64,000 nucleotides of DNA from a bacterium (lineage in GTDB: Bacteria > JACRDZ01 > JAQUKH01), in NCBI GenBank assembly GCA_028719205.1, contig JAQUKH010000001.1:16603-80602 (forward strand). The letters are read 5' to 3'. The notes under the pieces are model-generated. The model was not told the origin of the DNA and did not search any database. It was given only the letters and a program-made list of their open reading frames with translations. Of this stretch, positions 24,935 through 34,467 are shown piece after piece (position 1 is the first letter of the stretch; each line of letters begins with the position of its first letter). A program made the position numbers and the translations under genes.

Positions 24935-26710
24935 ATGAATAAGAGATCTTTTAATTTCATACTCGCAGTTTTTTTTACTCTGGTAATAGCAACATCATTT
25001 ATTTCCTCTGCCGCGGATGATTCCGCTAAAGTTGCTCCCGTTAAAAAAGAAAGATCCGAAAAAGGCATAGACTTAAAAAATCTTATTCAAAAAGACGCGA
25101 CACCTGTATTTAAACCGAATATTCATAGTTTATTTGAATGCAATTCCTGTCATTTAGGCTCTGCGAATGAAATTAAAAACAGCAAGGATAAGGTTATGCT
25201 GATAGAGGATGAAGTATCACTTTGTTTAACTTGCCATCAGGGAGAATGTTTGCACCCTGTAAAAATGGATCCCAAAGATTTAAAACCGCCAATGGTAATT
25301 CCTGCGAATCTTCCGTTAGATAAAAGTGAAAATTTGGGTAAAATTGTTTGTTCTACCTGTCACCAGATCCATATAGATTTCTCAAAAGATTCGATATTAA
25401 GAGATTTTCCGAATTATTTAGAAAAAAAAGAGTCAAAATACAAAAATCGCATCGAGATGTGTTTAGATTGTCATAAAGATAATTTAGATGATTATAACAA
25501 CCCGGTTTCTGCCATTAAACATATACATGAAAGTGAAACCCCTGATAAAAAGAAATATACTATTGCCTGTCAATTTTGCCACAAAGGCGATACCGAAGAG
25601 ATACAAAATATTTCTAATCCGCAGCTCAAAAAGTTCTTTGTTGAAAAGAATCTCAGGGCTCCGGTAATAAACCTTTGCTATTTTTGTCATAATGAGTATA
25701 AACTTAAGATACATTACGCGGAAAACAATGCTTTTTCTGACATAAAATTAGAAAAAGAAATTGAAGTATTAGATCTTCCCCTGGTTAACGGGAAATTTAC
25801 ATGTGTTACCTGCCATGATCAGCATAACTCATTAAAAAATAAAAATTATCTTCGTTCAAAATATTTACTTTTGTCCAGTCAATCAAAAAAAATAAAACCT
25901 CATAAAAAAGACGGATTTTGCCTTTCCTGTCATGAAAAAGAGCCTAAGGAAGGTGAAAAAATAACTTACCGTTTTAACGGAGATTGGAACCTGATATGCA
26001 ACTGGTGCCATAAAGCCGGGGAAGCCAGATCACAAGCTCATCCTGTTGGAATTGTTTTAAAAGAAGGAAAAACTATGATGAAGCCAAAGGATTTCCCTTT
26101 ATCGGCAGACGGCAAAATAACCTGTATCACCTGTCATTACGGAGGGAACTACGGTTGTATGGAAAATACAATATACAACGTTGAACAGCAGGTACTTGAA
26201 GGAAATGAAAAAAGGCTGCGCGGGTGGCCCTATACCGGTGTTACTCCTGAAGAAAGAAGATGGCAGCAATGCCTTAAATGTCATGTAAAAGGCCATATTA
26301 CAAAATTCAATATACATTATCAGATAGACAGTACTACAGGAAAAGTTATTGAGTCAACATGCCTTTTTTGCCACTCTTCCCGTCCTGATGAAAAAGTTGA
26401 GGGGGTAAAAAAAGCCGAGTTTAGAAGCCCTGTATTATTTCTTTGTTTATCCTGCCATAATGACCGTAAACATCCGGGTGTTACCCCATCACAACCGGAT
26501 GGAGTGAACCATATTGTTGTACCTAAAGAAGTCCCTGGTAAACTGATAATACCTCCTGACCTTCATGAAACAGATAAGAAAATGATCCATTGCGCGACTT
26601 GCCATAATCCGCATCAGGATGGCCTGATAGGCGGCCGGAGAGGTTTAGTTGCCGGGACTGAACGTAAACGCTTTCTGGTATGTACTACCTGCCATATCGG
26701 GAAATTTTAA
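24935..26710 (+). CDS. Exported 15-heme c-type cytochrome
   Basis: The ATG at 24935 is preferred because it gives the cleaner signal peptide (MNKRSFNFILAVFFTLVIAT); an in-frame ATG at 24917 would add six residues. The 591-aa protein has 15 CXXCH motifs spread evenly (CNSCH, CLTCH, CSTCH, CLDCH, CQFCH, CYFCH, CVTCH, CLSCH, CNWCH, CITCH, CLKCH, CLFCH, CLSCH, CATCH, CTTCH), about one per 39 residues. Such dense chains conduct electrons across the periplasm or outer membrane. Partner proteins such as a porin are not adjacent. It lies 60 nt after tmRNA. Confidence 0.88.
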   Translation: MNKRSFNFILAVFFTLVIATSFISSAADDSAKVAPVKKERSEKGIDLKNLIQKDATPVFKPNIHSLFECNSCHLGSANEIKNSKDKVMLIEDEVSLCLTCHQGECLHPVKMDPKDLKPPMVIPANLPLDKSENLGKIVCSTCHQIHIDFSKDSILRDFPNYLEKKESKYKNRIEMCLDCHKDNLDDYNNPVSAIKHIHESETPDKKKYTIACQFCHKGDTEEIQNISNPQLKKFFVEKNLRAPVINLCYFCHNEYKLKIHYAENNAFSDIKLEKEIEVLDLPLVNGKFTCVTCHDQHNSLKNKNYLRSKYLLLSSQSKKIKPHKKDGFCLSCHEKEPKEGEKITYRFNGDWNLICNWCHKAGEARSQAHPVGIVLKEGKTMMKPKDFPLSADGKITCITCHYGGNYGCMENTIYNVEQQVLEGNEKRLRGWPYTGVTPEERRWQQCLKCHVKGHITKFNIHYQIDSTTGKVIESTCLFCHSSRPDEKVEGVKKAEFRSPVLFLCLSCHNDRKHPGVTPSQPDGVNHIVVPKEVPGKLIIPPDLHETDKKMIHCATCHNPHQDGLIGGRRGLVAGTERKRFLVCTTCHIGKF

Positions 26711-26714
26711 TCCC

Positions 26715-27134
26715 TTAAAATCCGCCTCTTGAATTGATCACAAATATACCGCCAAAGAATATTACGGAAACAATAATAATAAAACTGAATATCTTTGCTA
26801 ATTTTTTATTTGGTTTTGAATAAACATTCGGAAAAACAGAATGGATCGTAAATACTTTTGAAAGAGGCAATGCTATTTTTGAATCAGCCTTTTGAGGATA
26901 TTTTTTTTCAAATTCAATTTTTTTCATCAAAGAAAGATGCTGATATTCACGGGCAGTTAACTCCTTGACGCTTTTTGTTTTCAGATCCCGATAATAACTG
27001 TCAAAAACCTCATTGATCTTATTTATATTTTTATGACAAAATTTTTCCGGTAAAAACAACTTTATTAAATATCCTGAAACCAGGCCAACCAGGAACAGAA
27101 TAAACGGATTAAAATTTGAAATAAGATCTGCCAT
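26715..27134 (-). CDS. Small membrane protein of unknown function
   Basis: The start is placed at the ATG at 27134 (MADLISNFNPFILFLVGLVS), which has a perfect AAGGAG ribosome site six bases upstream; an upstream in-frame start lacks one. The 139-aa protein has an N-terminal span (about residues 10-29), a soluble Lys-rich middle with ELTAREYQHLSLMKKIEFEKKY, and a C-terminal span (about 113-133). It is convergent with the 15-heme cytochrome, separated by only 4 nt. I do not recognise the family. Confidence 0.6.
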   Translation of the reverse strand: MADLISNFNPFILFLVGLVSGYLIKLFLPEKFCHKNINKINEVFDSYYRDLKTKSVKELTAREYQHLSLMKKIEFEKKYPQKADSKIALPLSKVFTIHSVFPNVYSKPNKKLAKIFSFIIIVSVIFFGGIFVINSRGGF

Positions 27135-27198
27135 TTTTTTCTCCTTATTCAATGAGCACATCGTCCCGATGTTCTTCGGGATGATAGTTCGAATTGAA

Positions 27199-27217
27199 CC
27201 CCGATGCAACATCGGGG
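27199..27217. repeat. 8-bp hairpin between recJ and the small membrane protein gene
   Basis: CCCCGATG (27199-27206), loop CAA, CATCGGGG (27210-27217). A related stem, TCCCGA/TCGGGA-like, lies at about 27164-27181. There is no T-run on the reverse strand, so a terminator role for recJ is uncertain. Confidence 0.4.
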
Positions 27218-27304
27218 TATTAGTTGCACAATAAATTTATCTTCAAATCTATTATCGGACAGGAGAAATAAAATCTTAAAATAATTTTATTATTTAAATG
27301 GATA

Positions 27305-29029
27305 TCATGGATTTTGGGGAACTAAAATGTCTTTAAGTTCCAATTGGAGAGAAGTTTTATTCTGCCAGAGGTTTTTTGACAAATTATAAATTATATGTAT
27401 CGGCCCTTTAATATTCAATAAACATTCATATTTATTGATCATATTAAAACCTATGATATCTCTTTCTATATTTCCTTTTTTGGCTTTTAATTTTACATGA
27501 TTTATCCCTACGATTCTGGGATAATCCATTAATGACACGTTTTCAGACATAAAAACAGGTTTAGGATTGCCAAAACCAAAAGGCGCTAAATTTTCTAAAA
27601 GATCTATAAATTGCAAATTCAGGTCCTTAAAATCAATAACAGCGTCTATATTCCATTTCTGCAGTAATTTCTCCGCCGTAAAGATATTTTCAGCCGCTTC
27701 ATTTATTTTTTTTCTGAACATTCCAATATTCTTAATTTCGATCGAAAGGCCCGCCGCCAGTTCATGACCTCCAAAGGACAGCAAAAGATCTTTACATTCT
27801 GATATTGCTTTAAAAATATTTAATCCGTTTTTACTGCGGGCCGAACCTTTACCATGTGACGTCTTCTCATCATGCGCTATCAAAATTACCGGTTTGGAAA
27901 ATCTTTCAACCATTTTAGAAGCAACTATTCCGATAACACCCGGGTGCCACTTTTTAGAATCGAGGACGATTATTTTTTCATTTTCCAGATCAATTTCATT
28001 TTCAATACAGGAAATAGTATCCTTCAGGATATCCGCTTCAATTATCTGCCTTTTTTCATTCATTCTGCATAATTGATTTGCCAGGCTGTCCGCGGCGGAT
28101 TGTTCGCCGGTCAAAAGTAATTCTACGGAAGTTTTTGCCGTTCCAATCCTTCCGCTGGCGTTTATTTTAGGCGCCAGCATAAAACTCACATGTCCGGTAT
28201 CTACTCTGCAGTTTGATAATCCGCTTTGATTTATTAAAGCCTTTAAACCCGGATTATCAGTGGAATTGATTTGCTCTAAACCATTTTTAACCAATATCCT
28301 GTTTTCACCGATCAGCGGGGCCATATCGGCAATTGTCCCGAGAGCGGCAAACTCTAAAAAATTACTTTCTTTGATTGTAATTTTTTTCCGCAAAGCATTG
28401 ATCAGCATATAAATAACACCTACACCCGCTAATTCGCTTATGCCGCTTAAACAATCAATTTGTTTAGGATCCACGATATATTCGGTATCAGGCAAAATAT
28501 CAAGCGGCTGGTGATGATCAAGTATTATGATCTCTAACCCTAATGTTTTCGCGAAAGCAATTTCTTCAACGGAAGTAATTCCGCAATCGACAGTTATAAC
28601 CAGGCTATATCCATCTGAGCTTATTTTACTTAAAGCGGCTTTATTTAAACCGTAACCCTCTGTTATCCTATCGGGAATATAGTATCCGACTTCTGTCAGA
28701 CCTCCCAAAGCTTTTTTTAAAATAACGACACTGGTAATGCCATCGACATCATAATCTCCGTAAATTAATATGGATTCCCTGTTCTTTATCGCTTTACAAA
28801 TTCTGGCTACGGAAATATCCATGCCTTTCAAAGAATAAGGGTCGGATAAATTTTCCAGTTTTGGATATAAATATTTTTTACCTTCCGGGATTGTTTTTAT
28901 TCCTCTATTGACCATAATACCGGCTATTAACGAATCAATATTAAAACTTTCACTGATCTCTTTTTCCAGAATTGATCCTTTTTCACCTATGGATATATTT
29001 TTATTATATAAAAGCGTGGTTATTTCCAT
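27305..29029 (-). CDS. recJ: Single-strand-specific exonuclease RecJ
   Basis: A 574-aa protein of normal RecJ length. DHH-domain motifs are YGDYDVDGITS, VDCGITS and ILDHHQPLDILPD; DHHA1-domain motifs are MLAPKINASGRIG and FGGHELAAGLS. A C-terminal OB-like region follows. RecJ degrades single-stranded DNA 5' to 3' in recombination and mismatch repair and needs the Asp/His metal ligands seen here. It lies 4 nt downstream of uvrB, forming a DNA-repair pair. Confidence 0.95.
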   Translation of the reverse strand: MEITTLLYNKNISIGEKGSILEKEISESFNIDSLIAGIMVNRGIKTIPEGKKYLYPKLENLSDPYSLKGMDISVARICKAIKNRESILIYGDYDVDGITSVVILKKALGGLTEVGYYIPDRITEGYGLNKAALSKISSDGYSLVITVDCGITSVEEIAFAKTLGLEIIILDHHQPLDILPDTEYIVDPKQIDCLSGISELAGVGVIYMLINALRKKITIKESNFLEFAALGTIADMAPLIGENRILVKNGLEQINSTDNPGLKALINQSGLSNCRVDTGHVSFMLAPKINASGRIGTAKTSVELLLTGEQSAADSLANQLCRMNEKRQIIEADILKDTISCIENEIDLENEKIIVLDSKKWHPGVIGIVASKMVERFSKPVILIAHDEKTSHGKGSARSKNGLNIFKAISECKDLLLSFGGHELAAGLSIEIKNIGMFRKKINEAAENIFTAEKLLQKWNIDAVIDFKDLNLQFIDLLENLAPFGFGNPKPVFMSENVSLMDYPRIVGINHVKLKAKKGNIERDIIGFNMINKYECLLNIKGPIHIIYNLSKNLWQNKTSLQLELKDILVPQNP

Positions 29030-29033
29030 AAAA

Positions 29034-31010
29034 TTATTTTTTGAAGAGTTTATTGTTTTTACTATAAAATCTTATTTTATCCCTTAATTCCGCGGCCTTT
29101 TCAAAATCCAGTTTTTCAACCGCCAGAAACATATCAACTTCCCATTCCGCTACTTTTTTCTTTATTTGATCCTCGGATGTATATTCAACGGTATCTTCTT
29201 TAACCTCGTCAATTTCATCGATCCCCTCTATCATATGCGGAATTGATTTGATTATTGTTAAAGGCGTGATATTATGTTTATCATTATACGCGATTTGCAA
29301 TTTTCGCCTTCTGTCGATCTCTTCAATGGCCTTTTTCATCGATTCCGTAACAGAATTCGCGTACATTACGACCTCACCATTAATATGTCTTGCCGCCCTG
29401 CCGCAGACCTGAATTAATGAAGTCACTGAATGAAGAAATCCTTCTTTATCCGCGTCCAATATAGCTACAAGGGAAACTTCAGGAAGATCTAAACCTTCAC
29501 GTAACAGGTTAATACCCACTAAGCAATCATATTTACCAAGCCTAAGATCCCTGATAATAGTAAATCTTTCCAGTACTTCAATTTCCGAATGCAAATAACA
29601 CACCTTAATGCCATGATGGAAAAGATAATCAGACAGATCTTCCGACATCCGCTTGGTTAAGGTTGTAATAAGAGTTCTTTCGCCTTTTTCAGCTTTAAGC
29701 TTTATTCTCTGTAAAAGATCCTCTATTTGGCCGTTAACCGGCTGAATGATTATTTTTGGCTCAATAAGGCCGGTAGGCCTTACTATTTGTTCAACGACCT
29801 CATCGGCATTTTCTATTTCATATCGGCTCGGAGTAGCGGATACATAAAGAACTTTTTTGATTATTTTATTAAACTCCTCAAAAACAAGCGGCCGGTTATC
29901 AAATGCCGAGGGCAGCCTGAAACCATAGTTTATCAGGGTTTCTTTTCTGGACCGGTCTCCAGCGTACATCCCGCGCAATTGGGGTATCGTTACATGCGAT
30001 TCATCGATGATAACAAGAAAATCATCATTAAAATAGTCAAGTAAGGTACTGGGACGCTCTCCCGGCGCCCGATCCGAAAAATGTCTTGAATAATTTTCGA
30101 TGCCTGAACAATATCCGATCTCTCTTATCATTTCAAGGTCATACCTTGTTTTTGTTTCCAGACGGTGCGCCTCAAGGATCTTATTTTGTTTGTTCAATTC
30201 TTTTAAATGCTCTTCTAATTCAGCCTCAATTGATTTACACGCCTTTTCAACCTTTTCCTGCGGGGTGATAAAATGCTTGCGCGGGAAAATGGTAATCTCC
30301 TCAAGGACGTTCAGAATTTTTTTTGAAATAAGCTCCAGTTTGCTGATCCGCTCAATATTATCTTCAAGAAATTCGATCCTAATAATATAATCACTGTCTG
30401 CGGGATGGACTTCCACAATATCTCCTCTTACCCTGAACGTGCCTCTTCCGAAATCTATGTCATTTCTCTCATAATATAGTGCTACAAGTTTTTGCAGGAT
30501 CGCATCCCTGTCAAATTTCATATTCGTTTTTAAATACAAAATCATGGTTTTAAAGTCTTCGGGTGATCCTAATCCGTAGATACAAGACACACTTGATACA
30601 ATTATCACGTCGTTCCTTGTTAATAAGCTTGTTGTGGCTTTTAGCCGCAGCCGGTCTATCTCATCATTTATTGAAGCGTCTTTCTCTATGTAAGTATCAG
30701 TTTGCGGAAGATATGCTTCAGGCTGGTAAAAGTCATAATAGCTTACAAAATATTCTACCGCGTTTTCGGGAAAATATTCCTTAAATTCCGTATAAAGCTG
30801 GCCTGCTAAAGTTTTGTTATGGGAAATGATAAGAGTCGGTATATTAAGGCTCTGGATCAAATTAGCCATTGTGAAAGTTTTGCCGGAACCTGTTACCCCT
30901 AAAAGAACAAATCTATTCTTATTTTTAAAACCTGATATTAATTTGGAAATAGCTTGAGGTTGGTCGCCTTTAGGCTGGTAACTGGAATGTAATTTAAATT
31001 TTTGATCCAT
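29034..31010 (-). CDS. uvrB: Excinuclease ABC subunit B
   Basis: A 658-aa DEAD/H helicase-like protein. It has Walker A GVTGSGKTFTMANLI, the beta-hairpin region YYDFYQPEAYLP, the DESH box (VIIDESHVTIPQ), VSATPSRYE, and the C-terminal UVR domain DFEKAAELRDKIRF. UvrB verifies DNA damage after UvrA loading and recruits UvrC. It is the middle gene of proB-uvrB-recJ with gaps of 6 and 4 nt. No uvrA or uvrC in this window. Confidence 0.97.
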   Translation of the reverse strand: MDQKFKLHSSYQPKGDQPQAISKLISGFKNKNRFVLLGVTGSGKTFTMANLIQSLNIPTLIISHNKTLAGQLYTEFKEYFPENAVEYFVSYYDFYQPEAYLPQTDTYIEKDASINDEIDRLRLKATTSLLTRNDVIIVSSVSCIYGLGSPEDFKTMILYLKTNMKFDRDAILQKLVALYYERNDIDFGRGTFRVRGDIVEVHPADSDYIIRIEFLEDNIERISKLELISKKILNVLEEITIFPRKHFITPQEKVEKACKSIEAELEEHLKELNKQNKILEAHRLETKTRYDLEMIREIGYCSGIENYSRHFSDRAPGERPSTLLDYFNDDFLVIIDESHVTIPQLRGMYAGDRSRKETLINYGFRLPSAFDNRPLVFEEFNKIIKKVLYVSATPSRYEIENADEVVEQIVRPTGLIEPKIIIQPVNGQIEDLLQRIKLKAEKGERTLITTLTKRMSEDLSDYLFHHGIKVCYLHSEIEVLERFTIIRDLRLGKYDCLVGINLLREGLDLPEVSLVAILDADKEGFLHSVTSLIQVCGRAARHINGEVVMYANSVTESMKKAIEEIDRRRKLQIAYNDKHNITPLTIIKSIPHMIEGIDEIDEVKEDTVEYTSEDQIKKKVAEWEVDMFLAVEKLDFEKAAELRDKIRFYSKNNKLFKK

Positions 31011-31016
31011 TAAATA

Positions 31017-31844
31017 TTAAATATCCTTCATAATATTTTTTTGCGGCAGGAAAAAAGTCCCTTCTTCTTCATATGAAAAAATATTCGAAATAGTATCATT
31101 TTTATTTCCATTGGCAATTATTACACCGGCCCCGCTTTTTACCGCTTTTTTAGCGGCCTGGATCTTGGTTTGCATTCCTCCCACGCTTATTTCGTCGATA
31201 TTCACTCCGGCCAGCTTTTCAATTTTGTCGTCAATTATTTCTACCATTGAAATTAATTTCGCGTTTTTATCTTTTCTAGGATCAGCCGTAAATAAACCAT
31301 CCGTACATGTTAAAATTAAAAGTAATTCAGCCTGAACCAAATTTACCACCTGAGCGGAAAGGTTATCATTATCGCCAAGCTTGATCTCTTCAACCGCGAT
31401 CGTATCATTTTCATTTATGATCGGGATCGCGTTAAAATTAATAAGATTACGGAGAGTGTTACCGGCATTCAGGAATCTTTTCCGGTCAGTCAGATCATCT
31501 TGAGTTAAAAGCATCTGGCCCACGCAGATCCCTTCTTTCTGAAAGTATTTTTCATATACATGCATTAACTTGCTTTGCCCGATAGCCGCTAAAGCCTGTT
31601 TCTGCGGTATGTCTTTAGGCCTGGTCATAATACCTAATTTTCCCATTCCCGCGCCAATCGCCCCGGATGTAACAATTACTATTTCTTTTCCCTTCTTTTT
31701 TAAAAGTGAAATGTTATTAACAAGCCTTTCAACTTTTTTTTCATCCAATTTTCCTTCATCCGTCGTTAAAACCTTTGTTCCGATCTTAATGACTATTTTT
31801 TTCGCGGAAACCAGAATGTTTTTACGCCTGATATCAATACTCAT
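31017..31844 (-). CDS. proB: Glutamate 5-kinase, short form without PUA domain
   Basis: A 275-aa amino-acid kinase beginning with KIVIKIGTKVLTTDEGKLDE. It has VTSGAIGAGMGKLGI, the glutamate-binding GNTLRNLINFNAIPIINEND, GDNDNLSAQVV, and VGGMQTKIQAAKKAV. It performs the first step of proline synthesis, glutamate to glutamyl-5-phosphate. It stops where E. coli ProB (367 aa) enters its PUA domain; short forms of this kind occur in many lineages. proC is 6 kb away on the same strand; proA is not in the window. Confidence 0.93.
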   Translation of the reverse strand: MSIDIRRKNILVSAKKIVIKIGTKVLTTDEGKLDEKKVERLVNNISLLKKKGKEIVIVTSGAIGAGMGKLGIMTRPKDIPQKQALAAIGQSKLMHVYEKYFQKEGICVGQMLLTQDDLTDRKRFLNAGNTLRNLINFNAIPIINENDTIAVEEIKLGDNDNLSAQVVNLVQAELLLILTCTDGLFTADPRKDKNAKLISMVEIIDDKIEKLAGVNIDEISVGGMQTKIQAAKKAVKSGAGVIIANGNKNDTISNIFSYEEEGTFFLPQKNIMKDI

Positions 31845-31868
31845 AATGTTTTTCCTGTTCGATTAAAC

Positions 31869-31944
31869 TGGAGCTGGGAAGGAGAATCGAACTCCTGACC
31901 TATTGATTACGAATCAATTGCTCTGCCAACTGAGCTACCCCAGC
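31869..31944 (-). tRNA. tRNA-Thr (anticodon CGT)
   Basis: Reverse strand 5' GCTGGGG pairs with the 3' acceptor strand. The D-arm is TAGCTCAGTTGGCAGAGC, the anticodon arm ATTGA-TTCGTAA-TCAAT with anticodon CGT, and the T-arm has GGAGTTCGATTCTCC. Discriminator T and encoded CCA (31871-31869) are present. It is directly upstream of proB. Confidence 0.95.
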
Positions 31945-32029
31945 AATATTTTTTAAATATTATAAACTATATTTTGAATATGAACAATAAGAAATGTTAA
32001 AAATAAAGAAGAAAAACACACATTAAGGT

Positions 32030-32179
32030 TGGTGCCGGGTCACTTAATCGTCGCTTCGCTCACCAGGGGTGTGACTAACGACACCCCTTTTTCCACGATT
32101 CTGTGCGGTTTTTGGTTTACAACTGGTTTGACTTGAGATTTGCTGGTGGTAGGACTATATGTAAATGGTGCCGGGTCAC
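32030..32179. repeat. 14-bp direct repeat of the tRNA-Phe 3' end flanking a short relic
   Basis: TGGTGCCGGGTCAC occurs at 32030-32043 and again at 32166-32179, where it is the CCA, acceptor and start of the T-arm of tRNA-Phe. The 122 nt between hold a hairpin with a T-run and no gene. This is the pattern left by site-specific integration at a tRNA 3' end followed by loss of the element, or by partial tRNA duplication. Confidence 0.5.
32065..32092 (+). terminator. Hairpin with T-run between the two tRNAs
   Basis: AGGGGTGT (32065-32072), 8-nt loop, ACACCCCT (32081-32088), then T to 32092. The shape is an intrinsic terminator on the forward strand, although no forward gene is seen upstream. Confidence 0.5.
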
Positions 32180-32241
32180 AGAATCGAACTGTGGACGCAT
32201 GGATTTTCAGTCCATCGCTCTACCGACTGAGCTAACCCGGC
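32166..32241 (-). tRNA. tRNA-Phe (anticodon GAA)
   Basis: Reverse strand GCCGGGT/ACCCGGC acceptor, D-arm TAGCTCAGTCGGTAGAGC, anticodon arm ATGGA-CTGAAAA-TCCAT with anticodon GAA, T-arm ACAGTTCGATTCTGT, discriminator A and encoded CCA. Its 3' end is duplicated 136 bp away. Confidence 0.97.
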
Positions 32242-32318
32242 ACCTAATTTTTCAATAAATTAAAGATTATACTGATTTGTATCAGCAAAGTCAATATAAA
32301 GTTAAAAATATTTAATAT

Positions 32319-34046
32319 TTAATCCCAAAATTCCCAGACTATACCACCCCAAAAATTACTTGTCGGCATTGGATAACCGCTGACCAGGGAATATTTATTA
32401 TCTAATAAATTATTCGCGGCTAAATTCATGGTAAATGACTTTGCCAGTAACATACCGATATTTAAATTAACAGTGTTAAAACTGCTTAAAAATGTATTAT
32501 TATCTCTGTCTACATAGCGGATTCCCTGGTATTCATGGCTTAACATAATGATCCATAACAGATCTCCGTCATATTTCCTGCTTTTATATGTAATATTTGT
32601 TCTGACTTTATTTTCCGGGCGATATGGCAAAGACATTTTTGTTTCTTTATCCTCGGTTATAAGATATGTGTAGATCGATTGTATATTTAAATTTTCATTT
32701 ATGTCAAATTTAATTTCAGTTTCAGCGCCTTTAGTTATTACAGATGATATATTTCTTGGTTGAAAGTAACCAAGACTGGGATCATAATCCCATAAAATGA
32801 AATTATTTATATCCGCGAAATGTCCTGTTAAATTAACGGATGCAAAATCTGAAAATACATTTTTAAGGCCTGCAGTATAAACCCAGCCTTTTTCAGTATT
32901 AAGGCCGGGATTACCTTTGTAATTACCGTTCTGCAGATAAAGATCATTTGTATTCGGAAAAGAAATACCCTGCCCGGCGCTTAAAAATAACGCGGTTCCG
33001 GGTTGTATTTGATAATTGATCTTAAATCTCGGGCTTTTTTCTTTTGCAAAAGAATAATTATTATCATGACGCAGTCCGATCAAAAATGCCATATTTTTGA
33101 AATTTATTTCATCTTCGTAATAAAGAGCGTCTTCTCTAGTTACGCGTTCAGTAGAATTAACCATCGTATAATTACCGTAGAATCTATTCCAATGATGTTC
33201 TTTACCGATACGAATGAGATGGTATTTCCCCATATTTTGTTCAATAATCTCTTCATTACCTTGAATAGAATTATTAAAAGTAAACATGCCATTTGAATTG
33301 AGCTGCTCTAACCAATCATCATTTTCATAAAATCTGATCTTTAAAGCTGTCTTTGCCTGATGGGTTTCATATTTTAATTGAATATGCTTATCTTTATTTT
33401 TATCTGTCTCAATATCTATAGAATAAGGTGTTTCAATATTGTCCTCATATTTACCCGCAGTCAATGTAAACCAGGTTTTAGGGTCATAATACCAATCCAT
33501 TTTAGAATAAAAATTAACAGCATTATATTTATTGTATTTCTTAAAATCTCCAAAGCCATGTGAAAATAATTTATCGGCAAAAATAGAATACCGGAACGAA
33601 CCATTCTGGTCGTTAAAATTAAACCCATAATTTTCCATGCCTGATGATCCCCACCTGCTGTATAAACGGGTATATGGTATTTCATTGTCAGCTTCAGCAG
33701 TAAAAATATTTATACTGCCGCCAAAAGCATTTGTGCCGTCTGAACCTGAGCTTATTCCTTTTTTAATCTCTATATTTTTAATAAGACCTATCGGGATATG
33801 ATTAACGTTGGCGGTACCATCAAGGGAAGAATTTATTTTTATTCCATCTAATGTTAGCAAAGTATGGTTGTTTGATAAACCCAGCAGGCCTATATAACAT
33901 GGTAAACCGGGCTGGCCGAGATCTGTAATGTCAGCCCCCGTATAAAATCTAAAATAGTCTTCGGTTTTTCCTATATTAATATTTTCCGCGAAACTGATCG
34001 ATGGAAACAGGAATAATAAGATTAAATATAACCGGATATTTTTCAT
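32319..34046 (-). CDS. TonB-dependent outer-membrane receptor (BtuB/vitamin or metal type)
   Basis: A 575-aa protein with a signal peptide (residues 1-20, ending SFAEN). A short plug domain has TLLTLDGIKINSS and IKNIEIKKGISSGSDGTNAFGGSINIFT, then about 22 beta-strands of aromatic-girdled barrel. It ends with NNLLDNKYSLVSGYP and a terminal WEFWD. The plug is compact and I see no classical TonB box after the signal peptide; the first mature residues are ENINIGKTEDYF. Substrate unknown. No tonB, exbB or ABC importer genes lie next to it. Confidence 0.85.
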   Translation of the reverse strand: MKNIRLYLILLFLFPSISFAENINIGKTEDYFRFYTGADITDLGQPGLPCYIGLLGLSNNHTLLTLDGIKINSSLDGTANVNHIPIGLIKNIEIKKGISSGSDGTNAFGGSINIFTAEADNEIPYTRLYSRWGSSGMENYGFNFNDQNGSFRYSIFADKLFSHGFGDFKKYNKYNAVNFYSKMDWYYDPKTWFTLTAGKYEDNIETPYSIDIETDKNKDKHIQLKYETHQAKTALKIRFYENDDWLEQLNSNGMFTFNNSIQGNEEIIEQNMGKYHLIRIGKEHHWNRFYGNYTMVNSTERVTREDALYYEDEINFKNMAFLIGLRHDNNYSFAKEKSPRFKINYQIQPGTALFLSAGQGISFPNTNDLYLQNGNYKGNPGLNTEKGWVYTAGLKNVFSDFASVNLTGHFADINNFILWDYDPSLGYFQPRNISSVITKGAETEIKFDINENLNIQSIYTYLITEDKETKMSLPYRPENKVRTNITYKSRKYDGDLLWIIMLSHEYQGIRYVDRDNNTFLSSFNTVNLNIGMLLAKSFTMNLAANNLLDNKYSLVSGYPMPTSNFWGGIVWEFWD

Positions 34047-34065
34047 TATTAAAATGGTTTATTAT

Positions 34066-34452
34066 TTACAGTAATGCAATAAATAAGAGGGAAAGAATTG
34101 TTGTCATGATAATTATATCAGATTTGAGCATGCGTTTTTTTTCTTCATCTGTGCGTTTAAAATAATAATCTTCATAAAAGGAAATAATAACTTTGGGATT
34201 TATTAATAATGTAGTTCCAAAACAAAAATATATAAAAGATAATATAAGTAGAAGCCATGTGAATTTAAAAGAATACTTATATACTGAATATAAAACTGTA
34301 AGACTTAATGAAAGGGGTAATAAGCCTACAGCGCGAACATACTTTAATTTTAAACAAAATTTAACAAAATTTTCCCAATGATCCGGAATAGTTAATTCAA
34401 TGCCCAGCAAGACAAGATAAAATATAATTAAAAATGGAATTAAAGATTGCAT
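34066..34452 (-). CDS. Membrane protein of unknown function
   Basis: A 128-aa protein with four predicted spans (about residues 3-20, 40-60, 64-85, 108-127). A polar loop FYEDYYFKRTDEEKKRM comes before the last span. No family recognised. It lies 15 nt from the thymidylate synthase stop and 19 nt before the TonB receptor, so it may be cotranscribed with both. Confidence 0.6.
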   Translation of the reverse strand: MQSLIPFLIIFYLVLLGIELTIPDHWENFVKFCLKLKYVRAVGLLPLSLSLTVLYSVYKYSFKFTWLLLILSFIYFCFGTTLLINPKVIISFYEDYYFKRTDEEKKRMLKSDIIIMTTILSLLFIALL

Positions 34453-34467
34453 AAATAAAAATCCTAT

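Noticed and set aside
32030..32043. A third tRNA gene
   Set aside because: Only the 3' acceptor and part of the T-arm of tRNA-Phe are present; there is no anticodon arm or D-arm.
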